A DNA stretch of 64,000 nucleotides from the NCBI GenBank assembly GCA_033980235.1, contig CM067062.1, positions 10,505,027 to 10,569,026 on the forward strand, read 5' to 3'. This document shows positions 15,101-25,026 of the stretch, piece by piece (position 1 is the stretch's first letter; the number at the start of each line of letters is the position of its first letter). A model generated the notes under the pieces. The model was given only the letters and a program-made list of their open reading frames with translations. It was not told the origin of the DNA and did not search any database. This DNA comes from Diadema setosum. Taxonomy: Eukaryota > Echinodermata > Echinoidea > Diadematoida > Diadematidae. A program made the translations under genes and the position numbers.

Positions 15101-18100
15101 CTCAACAATCTCTAAGAAAGGCCATGCCTTTATTAGTGGCTGTCTAACTCATTCTAAATACTGTTATGTATACGCATGTACAGCAAATTATCCAATTAGC
15201 TGCTGTTCAATATGAAGGACCCATTGTAATGATTATGATTATATGTATTCTGAAAACAATTTCTCATTGATGCTGCTGCTAAAACTCACTTTTGTTGTTC
15301 AGCGGTCATGTTCTGGGGGAGGTGAGAACCCATACCAGGTACCATACCTGAGGCGTCTACACCCCTGCCTACAAGGCCAGGCTGCACCATCCCTGGGTGG
15401 ACCATTCCTGGTTGCCCCATGTAGACTGGTTGCACCGGTGTCTGGCCGTAGCCAGTACCAGGCTACAGAAGTTAGAAGAATGAAGTAACAGAAAGGGCTA
15501 AAATGAAGAACACAATCCTGCTACATCTACACAGAATACACTGTTGATATGTAAATGGCTTCATTAAATGCATCTTCTTTGTTTGTTGATAACACAAAGA
15601 GCATTAAAAAGAGCAACAAACAAAACCAATAGAAAACAAATATGCTCACAAACAATGCACTCACACACTTCAACATCATGGGGAATATAAATAAATGCTT
15701 ATGAATACATCCAATGAAGATGCTCCATGCTCCTACATTGTAAAAGTGAATTTGCAGAGATCGACTTCACATAAGTGCAAATTCACGAAGTAGGCATGCA
15801 TAAGTTCTTACACCAATGATCAAAAATTTAATGTGAATTAAAAGGGGAGGTCTGCCTATTTGCTGAAATCCAGTAGCACCATGTATCAATCCTGAGAAGT
15901 TACCAAATCTACTCACATAAATGCCTCCAGGTTGTCCAGGGTACATCTGTGGAACCATTCCACCTGCTGGAACAGCAGGCGGGGGTTGTGACATCATCTG
16001 GAAGCCCTGTCCCTGTGGCATCCCCATCCCAAACTGCTGCTGCCTAGGGTTCTGAACCCCACCAGCCCCTCCAGGCCTCACTGGCTGTGGACTTGCAGAG
16101 AAAGCTCCTGGTGGCTGAGACCCATACGGAGGTCTGGAAACGAGAGAGAAAACTGTGATTTACATACAGAAGATAGTGCATCATATGTTTCAGGTTTCAA
16201 AGGGCACCAAAAGTGGCATGGTCTTGAGTGCATTCAATTCATTTATAAAGAGGCTTGGATTACAGGCTCATTTAATCTACCTGAGCAATGTTGTGTTTAT
16301 TTTTGTTGTACAATCTCATGGAAGCAAGAGAAAAACAGTTTTGAGTGCATTGGTATCAGATTTCCATGTGAGCATTCTTTTATATGTTTTTAAGCCCTGA
16401 TGTTTCATAGTAAAGTGTGTCTACCAAATCGGGAAACATTGATATCAACATGGACTGTCATGTCCATTGCTCAAAACAACTCACTCTTTGGAACACTAGA
16501 TTCCTCATTCAGATTGTGCTTGCAGTGTGGCATATGCTGTGATCACGAATTAGAAGATCCAATTCAAAGAGTTCAGTTTTAAGCAATAGAATGAAACTCA
16601 ATATCAGCGCTTCCCAATAATTGATTTTGTTCAATCAGAAATCAAATTCATGTGGGTGACTGAAAATAAGCTAAAATAGAATATACAATTTTTACAAAGT
16701 ATTTCTTGTGATTGTGGTGCAATCTGATTAGGTTCTATGTTGAATCAAAAATATCCACATCACATGGAAACGAAAGGTACAGTGTACTTTATAATATAGC
16801 GCCAGATTGGTGGGTGTGCTGTGAGATAGAACATCACCAATAGCCCGACCAGACGCCGGCACGATTTTTACAGCGACTGTACTAGACCCTCTACTCTAGA
16901 GACCCATGCTTAAGTTAATGAATCTAGCTGGAGCTAAAATATTAGATCCGAGTGTACATGTAACGTTGTGTCACACCCAGCACCGTTAGCCTCCAATACA
17001 ATTGCAATTAGAATAGAACCCACATTTAAACTAATAGATCTAGAGTAAAACCCCCAATTTTCAGACTCTTAAAGGGAGTGTACAGTTATGGTTGAGACCT
17101 AATTTCAGGTTTCTAACATTTTTGGTGAGATAATGAGAAACCTCTTATAAAATGTGAAAGAGCATGTAGTTCTATGAGGAATTCAACGTTTATTTGATGA
17201 AAATTGGTTTTGAAATGGCTGAGATATCAAAAAGAACGATTCTAATAAAGTGTGGGACCCACACTTTATTACGATGGCTTTGTTTTACTTTGTTTTTTGA
17301 TATTTCAGTCATTCCAAACCCGATTTTCGTCAAATAATCTTTGAATTCCTCTTAAAATGGCATGTTCTGTACTATATCGTAAGTGTTTTCTTGGTATCTC
17401 GCAAAAAGTTAAAAACCCAATTCTCATCTCCACCAAAACTGTCCTATCCCTTTAAGCTTTTTTGCAATATTTGTTCAACTCAAATAATACTCTACAAAAT
17501 TATATCTATAATAATGCATGCTAAATATATATATCAACCTACCTTTTCCCAATATTGATTTTGTTATTATAGATCATAAAATTTCACAGAATCCCCAAAT
17601 ATTATCACCATGTCAATTCCCCAAAATTCGGACAGCCTCTCCAAAATTCGGACACACGCGCAATGTCAATACGCAAACAAGGCCGCTGAAAAATCCGCGC
17701 GCACCATATCCTGTTGGCGCAAGGTTGCATCGGGGACGTTGCGGTGCCCGTTCGTGTCCGAATTTTGGGGACTCTGCACTTGCATTTAGCCCCTGTACAT
17801 TTATTCACTGCATTGGCACGTACGAAGATTTTTTGTTTTTCTTTTGTGTTTTTGAGGATACCATCACACTCTGAGCTTGCATTAAGCGAAAAAAATCTCG
17901 CAACAGAACGGCGTAATTTTTCAATTTTTAGCTCTTTATCGGCGACCCCGATTCTATACACAGGACCTAATTCGCACGCGCTTTGGAAAAGTTGCGGCGA
18001 TTCTGCATTTTTTATGGCAAAATTTGGGATTTTAGATGGATTTTTGGAGGTGTCTCAGGCACTTTACTGTGGTGAACGCGCACGTGTGTGCCAGTATGTG

Positions 18101-19639
18101 AAACGATGTGATATGCGTGTGTTGTGACAGTAGAATTTGCTGGCTTCTGGTAAGTGGCAAGTGTCCGGATTTTGGAGGCCGGCCGAAAATTGGGGTTCTT
18201 ACTCTAACAACGAATACGAGTTAGGTAATTTCAGCCTGTTGACTTTGCCGTTCATTGATTTAATAAGCGTATTTCGCAGGCAGGCCGGCCGAGTGATAGC
18301 GAGTAGGCCTACAAACCAAAACCTCCTGTGGATACAAGACTTTCTCTCCAGCCGTCAGCAGTCCGTAGTCATTGAAGGTGCCACATCCAGGGCCTCATCC
18401 GTCACCTCGGGTGTTCCCCAGGGTACCGTTTTGGGCCCTACACTTTTCCTTCTCTACATAAATGACCTGCCTGAAGTAACCTCATCCACAACCAGACTCT
18501 TCGCAGATGACTGCATGTTATACCGGGAAGTCAGCAGTAGCACAGACTCCCGGATGCTACAGAAAGATCTTGATGCACTGCAACAGTGGGAAACACCTGG
18601 CTGATGTCATTTAACCCCAGCAAGTGTTTCGTAGTAAGGTTTTGCCCCTCCCGATCCACAATGAATTGCAGTTACTACATCCATAACACTGCTCTTCAAA
18701 AGTGTGAGTCTGTTAGATATCTTGGTGTCACGTTATCTAATGACTTCAAGTGGTCATCACATATCTCAGCAATCTCCATGAAAGCTAATCAACAGCTTGG
18801 TTTCATCCAGCGTAACACAAGGTTCTTCCCTCAGTCATTCAGGGAGGCAGCTTATAAGTCCCTTGTACGACCCCATCTTGAATATTGCTGTAGTGTCTGG
18901 GATCCATATATGGCCTCGGACATTCAAAAACTGGAAAGGATTCAACGCCAGGCAGCTCGCTTTGTCACAGCTGATTATAGAAGAACGAGCAGTGTGACCA
19001 GTATGATTAATAAGTTGAAATGGCCCAGCCTATCTTCACGATGTACAGTGAGCAGATTAACTATGGTGTACAGAATCATGAACGACTCTGTTGCAATTCA
19101 TCCAGATACATTCTTCATAATCAACTCGTCCAAAACCAGGAAAAATCACGACATGTGCTTCCAAACATACCGCCCCATGGGCAACATCGACAAATTTGCA
19201 TTTGCCCAGAGATCCATACCTGAGTGGAACAAACTTCCAAGCTCTGTAGTTTGTGCAGTCTCACCCGAGCAGTTCAAGGAGCTCTTAATGACCCACCTCA
19301 AAATCACATCCTGTGATTAAGCCCACACCCCTCCTCTCATCGTGCACACAAGTTGTATTCATCTTCGTGATAGGCTGCACTTTATAGCCCTTTGAAGATT
19401 ATAGAAGAAGAAGAGCTGTCATATCGCACTGCACTAGGCCACTATCATCACTTGCTGCTATACACATGCATGCTAACCAGTGCTACTCACTCGACTCTCA
19501 TTGCATTCGTCCCCTCCCATTCATCGACGCGACGCCCGACTGAGATGCAAGATGAACAGGTAGTCATCAACAGCATTTCTAATCTTTTTTAACACTACTG
19601 AGTTTAAAAAAAGGAAATATTTAGTTACCTGTACGCCAT
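1..19639 (-). CDS. SYNRG: gamma-synergin (AP-1/GGA-binding adaptor), 12 coding exons, 3' end beyond window
   Basis: Gamma-synergin binds the gamma-ear of clathrin adaptor AP-1 and of GGAs at the trans-Golgi and endosomes, and uses an EH domain to bind partners. Twelve minus-strand exons join with matching codon phase at every junction: 19629-19639, 15917-16133, 15290-15462, 14465-14706, 13071-13340, 12307-12558, 11528-11894, 9867-10089, 9017-9278, 8221-8355, 4912-5049 and 1-165. They encode about 818 residues. The order matches the vertebrate protein as I recall it: a short start (MAYRPP; human begins MALRPG), Gly/Pro/Met/Gln-rich residues 1-133, a charged coiled coil at about 134-165, acidic-Phe motifs, an EH domain at about 515-590, then more DDFxxF motifs. 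The C-terminal part is missing because the window ends. Family assignment is confident; exon 1 and exon 11 are less certain. Several introns carry transposons. Confidence 0.9.
1413..2175. repeat. MITE-like element, TCGCG-rich palindrome family (copy 1)
   Basis: The ends are inverted: TACTGTATACGCTATA at the left and the complement of TACTGTATGCGCTATA at the right. Motifs such as TTTTCGCG and ATTCGCGAG run inward from both ends. Copies of similar design lie at 34598-34774 and 54363-54560. It lies in the intron between SYNRG exons 11 and 12. Confidence 0.7.
3332..3357. repeat. (TA)n microsatellite
   Basis: A short TA run in the intron between SYNRG exons 11 and 12; a poly-T/poly-G tract follows at 3797-3838. 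Confidence 0.85.
4912..5049 (-). CDS. SYNRG: SYNRG exon 11 (tentative), in-frame cassette
   Basis: The exon has 138 bases between a GGGTAG acceptor and a CAG|GTTTGT donor, phase 1 on both sides. It therefore fits exactly between exons 10 and 12, but could also be absent without breaking the frame. It encodes EENCYIFANSPAPSSGR, then FIWDQNTIYDKL and a Ser-rich end. The donor is not optimal and the region has no family motif, so it may be an alternative exon or a chance open stretch. Confidence 0.45.
5188..5954. repeat. 767-bp non-autonomous DNA transposon with about 40-bp inverted ends
   Basis: The left end reads CAATTGTGACCCGCTACAAC and continues to CCTAAAGTCG. The right end is its complement, from CGACTTTAGG to GCGGGTCACAATTG. 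No coding capacity is seen inside. It lies in a SYNRG intron, between exon 10 and candidate exon 11. The superfamily cannot be told from the ends alone. Confidence 0.75.
8221..8355 (-). CDS. SYNRG: SYNRG exon 10, Ser/Ala-rich linker
   Basis: The exon has 135 bases, phase 1 in and out. It encodes a Ser/Ala/Pro/Val linker containing VAVGKKPASSGTLSSLVIPA. Two AGs are possible acceptors; the TTTTTCAG one ending at 8356 keeps phase with exon 9. The donor is GTGAGT. Confidence 0.8.
9017..9278 (-). CDS. SYNRG: SYNRG exon 9, end of EH domain and DDDFAPF motif
   Basis: The exon has 262 bases, acceptor ATTACAG, donor GTAAGC, phase 0 in and 1 out. It starts KGQEISLPALCTL, completing the EH domain, followed by a Gln/Pro/Ser/Ala-rich linker and GEDDDFAPFQGA, another acidic-Phe adaptor-binding motif. 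Confidence 0.92.
9473..9536. repeat. short perfect-stem hairpin
   Basis: The left arm TTGGGTATGTATGTGGCCCT pairs with the right arm AGGGCCGCATACATACCCAA around a short AAAAAGGG...CCCTTTT inner stem and small loop. It sits in the intron between exons 8 and 9 of SYNRG and is probably a very short MITE or foldback. Confidence 0.6.
9867..10089 (-). CDS. SYNRG: SYNRG exon 8, EH domain
   Basis: The exon has 223 bases, phase 2 in and 0 out. It encodes most of an EH domain. Its core reads IDTSLLYPIFLLSGL, then LGHIWSMVN and PGQLIPQELFMALALIA. Vertebrate gamma-synergin has IDTAKLYPILMSSGL, LGQIWALAN and a following LTKEELYTVLAMIA at the same places. EH domains bind NPF-type peptides. This is the decisive evidence for gamma-synergin. 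Confidence 0.95.
10316..11347. mobile_element. about 1-kb foldback palindrome
   Basis: The left arm starts TTAAAGATAATAAAAAGTTT and runs past GGTACCTCAAAAG, ACTCGCCCCAAAGTGCTCTC and CTGAATGTGACTCGGTCGA to about 10790. The right arm, from about 10815 to 11347, repeats these in the opposite direction with some substitutions, and also has a roughly 100-bp extra stretch near 11105-11205. The centre is near 10800. There is no coding sequence of its own; the open frames are mirror images of each other. It lies in the intron between SYNRG exons 7 and 8. Confidence 0.8.
11528..11894 (-). CDS. SYNRG: SYNRG exon 7, linker leading into EH domain
   Basis: The exon has 367 bases, acceptor CTCATAG, donor GTAAGC, phase 1 in and 2 out. 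It encodes a Lys/Glu/Gln/Arg helix near its start (about GKSLESMLMQSTDLSEAQKE), then a Ser/Pro/Ala/Val-rich linker ending HFPAW. The Trp codon is split across the junction. It corresponds to the PPW that precedes the EH domain in the vertebrate protein. Confidence 0.88.
12097..12130. repeat. (CA)n microsatellite
   Basis: A run of CA dinucleotides of about 34 bases lies in the intron between SYNRG exons 6 and 7. Confidence 0.9.
12307..12558 (-). CDS. SYNRG: SYNRG exon 6, DDDDFGDF motif
   Basis: The exon has 252 bases, with acceptor TTTTTCAG, a GTACTC donor, and phase 1 on both sides. It encodes Pro/Thr/Gln-rich linker with NDDDDFGDFLGG in the middle, an ear-binding acidic-Phe motif. Exons 5 and 6 are both phase 1-1, so skipping either would keep the frame. 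Confidence 0.92.
13071..13340 (-). CDS. SYNRG: SYNRG exon 5, first DDFGDF motif
   Basis: The exon has 270 bases, acceptor CTCACAG, donor GTATGC, phase 1 on both sides. It contains SLDDGFSGFQ and EGDDFGDFLQ. Acidic-Phe motifs of this DFGxF type bind the gamma-ear domain of AP-1 and the GAE domain of GGAs. The surrounding sequence is Met/Pro/Gln-rich linker. Confidence 0.92.
13374..14143. mobile_element. piggyBac-type MITE with TTAA target duplications
   Basis: Sixteen-base perfect inverted ends, CCCTATTCTAACTGGG, are flanked on both sides by TTAA (13370-13373 and 14144-14147). TTAA duplication with ends starting CCC is the hallmark of the piggyBac superfamily. Inside each end there is a second palindrome, GGGGTCAAATTGACCCC. 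The 770-bp interior has no transposase, so the element depended on one supplied elsewhere. It lies in the intron between SYNRG exons 4 and 5, 34 bp upstream of exon 5. Confidence 0.85.
14465..14706 (-). CDS. SYNRG: SYNRG exon 4, charged coiled coil
   Basis: The exon has 242 bases. It begins KFAEQQKKLAEEQKKK and continues as an uninterrupted Lys/Glu/Gln/Arg helix of about 32 residues (protein positions about 134-165), then a Ser/Gly-rich linker. The vertebrate counterpart starts KQFAEEQQKRFEQQQK. This is one of the strongest anchors for the gene assignment. The donor is GTGAGT, phase 1. Confidence 0.92.
15290..15462 (-). CDS. SYNRG: SYNRG exon 3, Pro/Met/Gly-rich region
   Basis: The exon has 173 bases between a TTCTGTAG acceptor and a GTGAGT donor, phase 0 in and 2 out. 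It encodes repeated QPGM/HPGM-type turns and ends NMTAEQQ, leading into the coiled coil of the next exon. The vertebrate protein has a comparable Met/Pro-rich stretch before its QFAEEQQKR segment. Confidence 0.85.
15917..16133 (-). CDS. SYNRG: SYNRG exon 2, Pro/Gly/Gln/Met-rich N-terminal region
   Basis: The acceptor TTTCCAG and donor GTGAGT bound 217 bases, phase 2 in and 0 out. It encodes low-complexity sequence with PPYGSQPPGAF and many Gln, Met, Pro and Gly residues. This matches the composition of the start of gamma-synergin, which has MQQQGFPM-like tracts. No folded domain is seen. Confidence 0.85.
17070..17455. repeat. palindromic MITE family A, copy 1
   Basis: The left arm includes AAAGGGAGTGTACAG, GGTTGAGACC and GAAATGGCTGAGATATC. 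The right arm carries the complements, ending GTCCTATCCCTTTA. The centre contains GTGGGACCCACACTTTATTA. Diverged copies with the same arms lie at 23540-23931 and 31285-31742. It lies in SYNRG intron 1. Confidence 0.75.
17621..18174. repeat. element with CCAAAATTCGGACA direct and inverted repeats
   Basis: CCAAAATTCGGACA occurs at 17621 and again 20 bases later at 17641. Its complement TGTCCGAATTTTGG lies at 17755, and a variant lies at about 18162. This spacing suggests ends of one or two nested DNA elements. The open frames here (17605-17961 minus, 17714-18127 plus) have no recognisable product. Confidence 0.45.
18320..19412 (+). pseudogene. 5'-truncated, frameshifted non-LTR retrotransposon (CR1/jockey-like reverse transcriptase)
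   Basis: Homology starts mid reverse transcriptase at LLWIQDFLSSRQQSVVI. Then come the SGVPQGTVLGP motif, the catalytic FADD box, SFNPSKC, YLGVTLS and LVRPHLEYCCSVWDP, ending at a stop at 19318-19320. The frame breaks near 18590, where one base appears missing between QQWE and the following TWLMSFNP. A GAAGAAGAAG tail follows at 19399-19412. The 5' half, including any ORF1 and endonuclease, is absent, as is typical for 5'-truncated insertions. It lies antisense in SYNRG intron 1. Clade assignment from motif style is tentative. Confidence 0.88.
19629..19639 (-). CDS. SYNRG: SYNRG coding exon 1 (start codon)
   Basis: The start is ATG at 19639-19637, followed by two more codons and AG, then a GTAACT donor. 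Phase 2 here joins the single base opening the next exon to give Arg, so the protein starts MAYRPPYG. The vertebrate protein begins with a similar Met-Ala-Leu-Arg-Pro. The 5' UTR continues to higher coordinates and its end is not visible. The exon is tiny, so the call rests on phase and resemblance only. Confidence 0.6.
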
Positions 19640-19930
19640 GATAACTACTGCAACCGCGACCGGTGATTTAGATGAAAAACGTTCACTCTGCTTGAAAATA
19701 CAACTGTCATTTCTCCTCAGCACGTCTTCTGCTCCTACCTGTGAGCTGTACACTGTAACAATATGTCACGACACCTATTGCTTTACACTCCATAGATTTA
19801 GATAACAGACGGTACCTCGTCCCAAACTCGCTCACTTGTGCATAAGCGGGTACAATATCGGACTCGCCCAATGCATCGTCTCTTTAGTTCACCAATCATT
19901 TACGCCCGCCTGCGCCACTCTCCTTTTTTT
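19640..19930 (-). promoter_or_regulatory. likely SYNRG 5' UTR and promoter region
   Basis: This stretch lies directly upstream of the predicted start codon and should hold the 5' UTR and core promoter. On the minus strand there is an ATTGG-type (CCAAT-box) match near 19895 but no clear TATA box. The far end abuts a T-rich run at 19923-19948. The placement is inferred from gene position; no transcription start site can be read from sequence alone. Confidence 0.3.
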
Positions 19931-21038
19931 TTTTTTTTTTTTTTTTTTGCGTATTTTTAGGTGGGCAAAATATAGACAGATAATAGAAAGAATTATGGAT
20001 GGACAGATAGACAGCTTTTGCAAATTTACGTCAAAGGGAAAACATACTCACACAAGCATTACAATGATTACATCACATAAATCAAAACCAAACCAAATGA
20101 AACAGAACTAAAGGAATAATAAGAATGAATTAACGGATTTGTTATCCAATAATCATCGTACATGTTGATATGCAGTCACATAAAACAAAAACAAAAACAA
20201 GGGTAATAGAAACCAGAAAATAGCTAGTTGAGTTTGGCCCCTTGCAATTCAGGCTGTTACCAAGTATTTTTACTGTTTAGTGATGTGTCATGCTCAGTAG
20301 TTATCAATAAGATATCTTAATGCTAACATGAATTGTTAAATCAGCATTTTTTTACGTGATGAATCTACGGGTATATTAAGAATTGTAAAAATATCATATT
20401 TATACCATGAATGATGTCTACTTCTGACAAAACAAAAAGTATATAAGAACAAATATAATTCATATTGCAATATCTCATGAGCACGTTAACTGCAATAAAC
20501 GTTTTACTACAGGCTGCTTTCCGAAAACTTCTGTTTTTTTGTTTTTTCTTAATTCTGATTCGGAGATCATTCCTAAAAGTTAAAACCCTTTGTAAGATCA
20601 TGTAGGTGATTTTTTTCCCCCACACTCGTCTTAAATTCTGGTATCAGTAATGATTCTCATTTTATTTTTGTATTGTATTATATCAACGTTAAATCAATGA
20701 ACAATATTGTGGCAGCGAATATGGGGCAAATTCTAACTAATCAAAATAGATCTACAAATAAATAATGCATGCACAGTTTATAAACGTCCAGCATCTTGAG
20801 ATCTCTGAATAATGGACTTTACCTTTCCATGTATTTACTGAATGTTATCACACGTATATTGCTATTTTGTTTTGTATGGGCTATGTATATTAAGGTAAAC
20901 CTTTCTAGTCAGCTTCTTATGTCGCGTTTTGATTTCAATACAATGTATCAGCCGCCCTGAGTGGCTAGTAAATTATAACAAATCCAAGTCCATATAGTAT
21001 CGCGTGTGTATGAGCTGCATCAAGGGATTATTGCATTA

Positions 21039-21703
21039 CTGGACAGCAAAAGAAAGTACCCACTTCTGTCAAAGGCCGCACACAAAAATTCACCCCCTAG
21101 AAATAAACAATTTTTATACACAGGTGTGCGACAATGCCCCTTACTAATCTCACCCACATAAGCAATTGAATGTCTTCATAAAAAAGAAGAAATTGACATG
21201 TACAGCATCTTGGTCTCTGAATCAAAAGTCCCACACAAAAGCACTTTCCACCACGCAAAAATGGCCACTGAATGGACAACATTTTTAAACAACCAGCATT
21301 GACCCAAGCTCTGCAGGAGGAATGGACAGAACTTCCCCAGGACTACGCCAGACAGCTTGTCCAGAGCATGCGTCAGAGATGCCTGGAATGTGTCCAGGCA
21401 CGAGGAGGACATACACATTATTGAAAATTGATGTTTGTGACTGCTTTTTTTTTTCGTCCTGTGACACTGATTTTTGCATAAAACTTGTAAGGCTCATTCT
21501 GTTACATTTTGTGACTTTTGATTCAGTGACCAAGATGCTGTGCATGTCATTCTTTCCTTTGTAATAATTGATAATCACTTGCTATTGGGTATGTGATTAA
21601 ATGGATATTGCAGCATACCTTTTTACAAAAATTGTTTATTTCAAGGGGGTGAATTTTTGTGTGCGGCCTTTGACAGAAGTGGGTACTTTATTTTGCTGTC
21701 CAG
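21039..21703 (+). mobile_element. Tc1/mariner-type element with long inverted ends and TA duplication
   Basis: The ends start CTGGACAGCAAAA and are flanked by TA (21037-21038 and 21704-21705). The inverted arms run about 190 bp and include AGTACCCACTTCTGTCAAAG and AGCATCTTGGT. Between the arms lies only the C-terminal end of a transposase. A TAAA/TA microsatellite follows immediately. Confidence 0.85.
21310..21423 (+). pseudogene. C-terminal remnant of Tc1-type transposase
   Basis: One short open stretch encodes LQEEWTELPQDYARQL, then VQSMRQRCLECVQARGG and a final HTHY stop. Tc1-family transposases end with the same pattern: W-x3-P-x5 to 7-L-x-SMxxRC-x3-I/VQARGGHTxY. The catalytic DDE domain is missing, so the element could not move itself. 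Confidence 0.85.
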
Positions 21704-21706
21704 TAT

Positions 21707-21726
21707 ATAAATAAATAAATAAATAA

Positions 21727-21781
<55 letters not shown>
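21707..21781. repeat. (TAAA)n/(TA)n microsatellite
   Basis: Tandem AAAT units change into a pure TA run of about 50 bases, directly next to the Tc1/mariner element. Confidence 0.9.
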
Positions 21782-21782
<1 letters not shown>

Positions 21783-23026
21783 CATTTCAAACAGTATGTA
21801 GGGCTGAAATCTTTGAAAATGGAAAAATTTCAGTAGTTAATAGATTAAGCAATTCACTTACTTTCAAAATATGATAGACAACTTGCCCACACACAATAAA
21901 AGAAAAAAAAAAAACATTCAAACTCAGACCCGCATAGTCGTGAGTCTTTTTCGTAGATTTATACATCAATGAATGCATGAAATTGTGTAAACTTGACGGT
22001 TGCAGTGGCGAGAGATGAAGAAATATCGCAGGCAGGAAAATATAGCGGCAGAAGATTAACAGAGAATACATACAAAATTTATATAAATGGTCGTTGGAAG
22101 GAATGTTTTGCTTGTGTGTTTTTTTTTTTCCGGTGGCACGACATTTGTTTGTGGGACATTTTATTGTTCTGATCTTATTTTCTTCAAAGACTTGGTAGGG
22201 TTAGGGTTTTAAGATCTTAGGCTTAGTTTGATGGGAGAATTAAGATAATATGGTCAGGGTTATATTTGTGGGCAGGTTAACATGTTTGACTTGGCGTGCG
22301 TGCATTGATATTTTATGGAAGCAATTCAGCGCATGTCGCAGGGGCAAATGTCATGGAGCCGTTTTTCTTCTTTTTTTTCAAGGGAGCTAGGGGGCAATTA
22401 AAGAGGTTTAATACTCAGGGGGAGGTGGTAACAGGCCTACAAGCGAGGGTGTGGGGCAGGATGCCACTCCCCCCCCCCCCCCAACCCGTCACATTACTAC
22501 ATGGCGGCGAGTCGAATATACACGTATAATAGTAGTAACTTAGAAGTGAAATTCAGCAATCTGCAACACAATTTGGGTGGAACGTTTGTGAAAATCAATC
22601 AAAAAAGCAAGTAAAAGTTGATATGAAGGGATATTGTGAATGACTTTATAATATGTAGGTTTTATGGAGGTGGGCCGATGGTGGGAGGGGATAATTCTCA
22701 CACGAGTGAGATTTTTGCATTTTTAAAGCGAATTCAAGTGAATTCATTTTTTATGTGCTGCACTTTCATACAAAATATTTGGAAAGTGTTAAATCAAATG
22801 GGTAAAAATATGAACAAGGACAATGTGAAAGGCAGTAGCTAAAGCGCGGTATCTGTTGACCTCTTTCCCAATGGTGCAAATTTTTCTCTGCCATGACTGT
22901 ATACTGCCTACTAATAATATTAACATTCATGGAGATGGATGGACCAAAGGGGTGACTCAGATGTATAAATAAGATAGGGATTCCCACGAAAGGGAGCTTT
23001 TGCCTTTTTAGAATTTAAAGCGATCT

Positions 23027-23164
23027 GGGGGCATTTCATGAAGCGTTTTGTCCGACAAGTTTGTCGGACAAATTTGCCCTCAGCCGATCAGATGCAAGGA
23101 TTTCAGTAGTTTATAACAGTTTGCAGAAAAATATCCGACCCAAATGCTTCATGAAATGCCCCCC
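23027..23164. repeat. hairpin MITE family C, copy 1
   Basis: The ends GGGGGCATTTCATGAAGC and GCTTCATGAAATGCCCCC are complementary, with a short internal TCCGACAAG/TTGTCGGA stem. Related hairpins, also opening with GGGC and then TTTCATGAAA-like sequence, lie at 32131-32291 and 38047-38218. Confidence 0.75.
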
Positions 23165-23539
23165 TGGTGCACACTTTTTTATTTAAATGGTTTATAATCT
23201 GGAAGATTTTCAATAAAAAATATTAGGGCCTATAGGTATATCTGCAAGTATAACAGCTTCGCGGATTAAGACTCTATCAAAAATATTGTATAAAGCTCTA
23301 TTATTGAGGGGCGTGGACCCCGGTTGATATGAGACAAAATTAAAGGGACACTTCCTCTGCCGTTCCGCTTATGGAGTGTTGAATTGGAGAGGATGAATCA
23401 GCATCATATTTATTTACCAGTGCCTGTATACTTTCATTAGTAGTTACCATCAATTTTCTGGTGAAGATTTGATTTACTGGTTACAGATAGAATCTAAGTG
23501 AAAATTTCTTTCTCTCTCTTTTTTTATTTCTGTCATTTT

Positions 23540-23931
23540 AAAAGGATAGTATTGGTTGAGATAAAGATTGACCTTTTTACTTTTTGCGAGATACTACGAA
23601 ACCACTTATGAAATGTTACACTGCATAAAATTCTAAAATGAATTCAAAGTTTATTGGATGAAAATCGGCTTTGAAATGGCTGAAATATCCAAAGACAAAG
23701 TAAATCAAAGCAATCCTAATAAAAGATGCATGGGTCCCACCTTTTTTTAAAAATCAGAATCCCATTGTTTTGGATATTTAAGCCATTTCAAAGACAATTT
23801 TTATCAAATAAACATTGAATCCCACTTATAATTATATACTCTGTCATATTTCATTAGCGGTTTCTCATTATGCTCACAAAGAAAGTTGAAAACCTGAAGT
23901 CCCATCTCAATCAAAATTATTTCATCCCTTT
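23540..23931. repeat. palindromic MITE family A, copy 2
   Basis: It shares GGTTGAGATAAAGATTGACC, CTTTTTGCGAGATACTA and GAAATGGCTGAAATATCC with the copy at 17070. The centre GGGTCCCACC mirrors that copy's GTGGGACCCAC. The right arm ends CATCCCTTTTG. Confidence 0.7.
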
Positions 23932-24160
23932 TGTAATTCAAAGTGCACTCAATGCAAACTCTATATGATTTGAGTGTTAAAAATATCAACCTTATATCAT
24001 ATATAATAATAGTAATGTGTGTATATAACATATACATATACTTATACATACATAATTATTACTATTATTACCAAATTACAAGTTTGATCCCAATCTATGA
24101 TTGAAAGGTTGATATTTTTAACACTCAAATCAAATAAATTTATAGAGTTTGCAATGAGTG

Positions 24161-24161
24161 C

Positions 24162-24233
<72 letters not shown>

Positions 24234-24264
24234 GAGACATATACACACACACACACACACACAC
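24161..24264. repeat. (TA)n followed by (CA)n microsatellite
   Basis: About 65 bases of TA, a short spacer, then about 24 bases of CA. The open frames crossing it (poly Tyr-Ile) are not genes. Confidence 0.9.
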
Positions 24265-25026
24265 GTATATAACGCTGTTTAAATCTCGGCACATTATTGT
24301 TGCACACATTCTAGGAATTTTAAAGTCATCTTCTGTTTGTTTTGTTTTATTTTATTTTCTCTCTTTTATTTAGTTCAGTAAATATGTTGTTGATTTCTTG
24401 TATTTTGTTGCAATTGTTTGACAACTCTGTGTCAACTTTTACTTTGACGTGCACGTGGGGCGAGTTAGCATAGGGTCGAGTCAATGGGCGCGCCGTCAGT
24501 TGAACAATTTAACCAATCTAATAAATATCACTGATTAAAGTCTTTAAAATATTAAAATTGAATAAAATAATCATTTTAAAATGTTAATTTTAATTTTATT
24601 AGTAAAAAAATTAATTTTTATCTTATACTAAATCAATTTTAGTGCATATCTTTTTATGATTACTGACAAGTTTGTAAAGAGCCCTGTTGTTATGTGTAAA
24701 CGAATGGCATGGGCATGCATTGCGCTGTACCTCAGAACTGTATACAATCTGTGCACTGTGGTCGGGTACAAACCACTGTGGTACAAACACTGTACCTGCT
24801 GTAGGTCCTAGATATTCTATGCTCTTTGCTCGAAAGTGAAGTGGTAGATTGAGTGGCAATCGGATACGTGTACATGTACAGATTCAAAGACGAGGCTGAC
24901 TAAGTACAGGTTAGAAGTCGGGTCCTTTTCACTAGCACTGTGCTGTAGTTTATCATCAGCTGAATGCCTGAAAGTACGTCGAGCTGCTAGCTGGTCGGTA
25001 GGTAGACGTGTTCGACGCTGCTGTAA

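Noticed and set aside
17605..18127. Overlapping 118- and 137-codon frames on both strands
   Set aside because: They lie inside a repeat with inverted CCAAAATTCGGACA ends, show no motif, and are open on both strands because of base composition.
22193..22215. GGTTAGGGTTTT telomere-like words
   Set aside because: Only one or two TTAGGG units occur; this is not a telomeric array.
24042..24373. Open frames through the TA/CA repeat (poly Tyr-Ile, poly Thr-His)
   Set aside because: These are microsatellite translation artefacts; the same applies to 61226-61521, 61685-61876 and 49531-49840.
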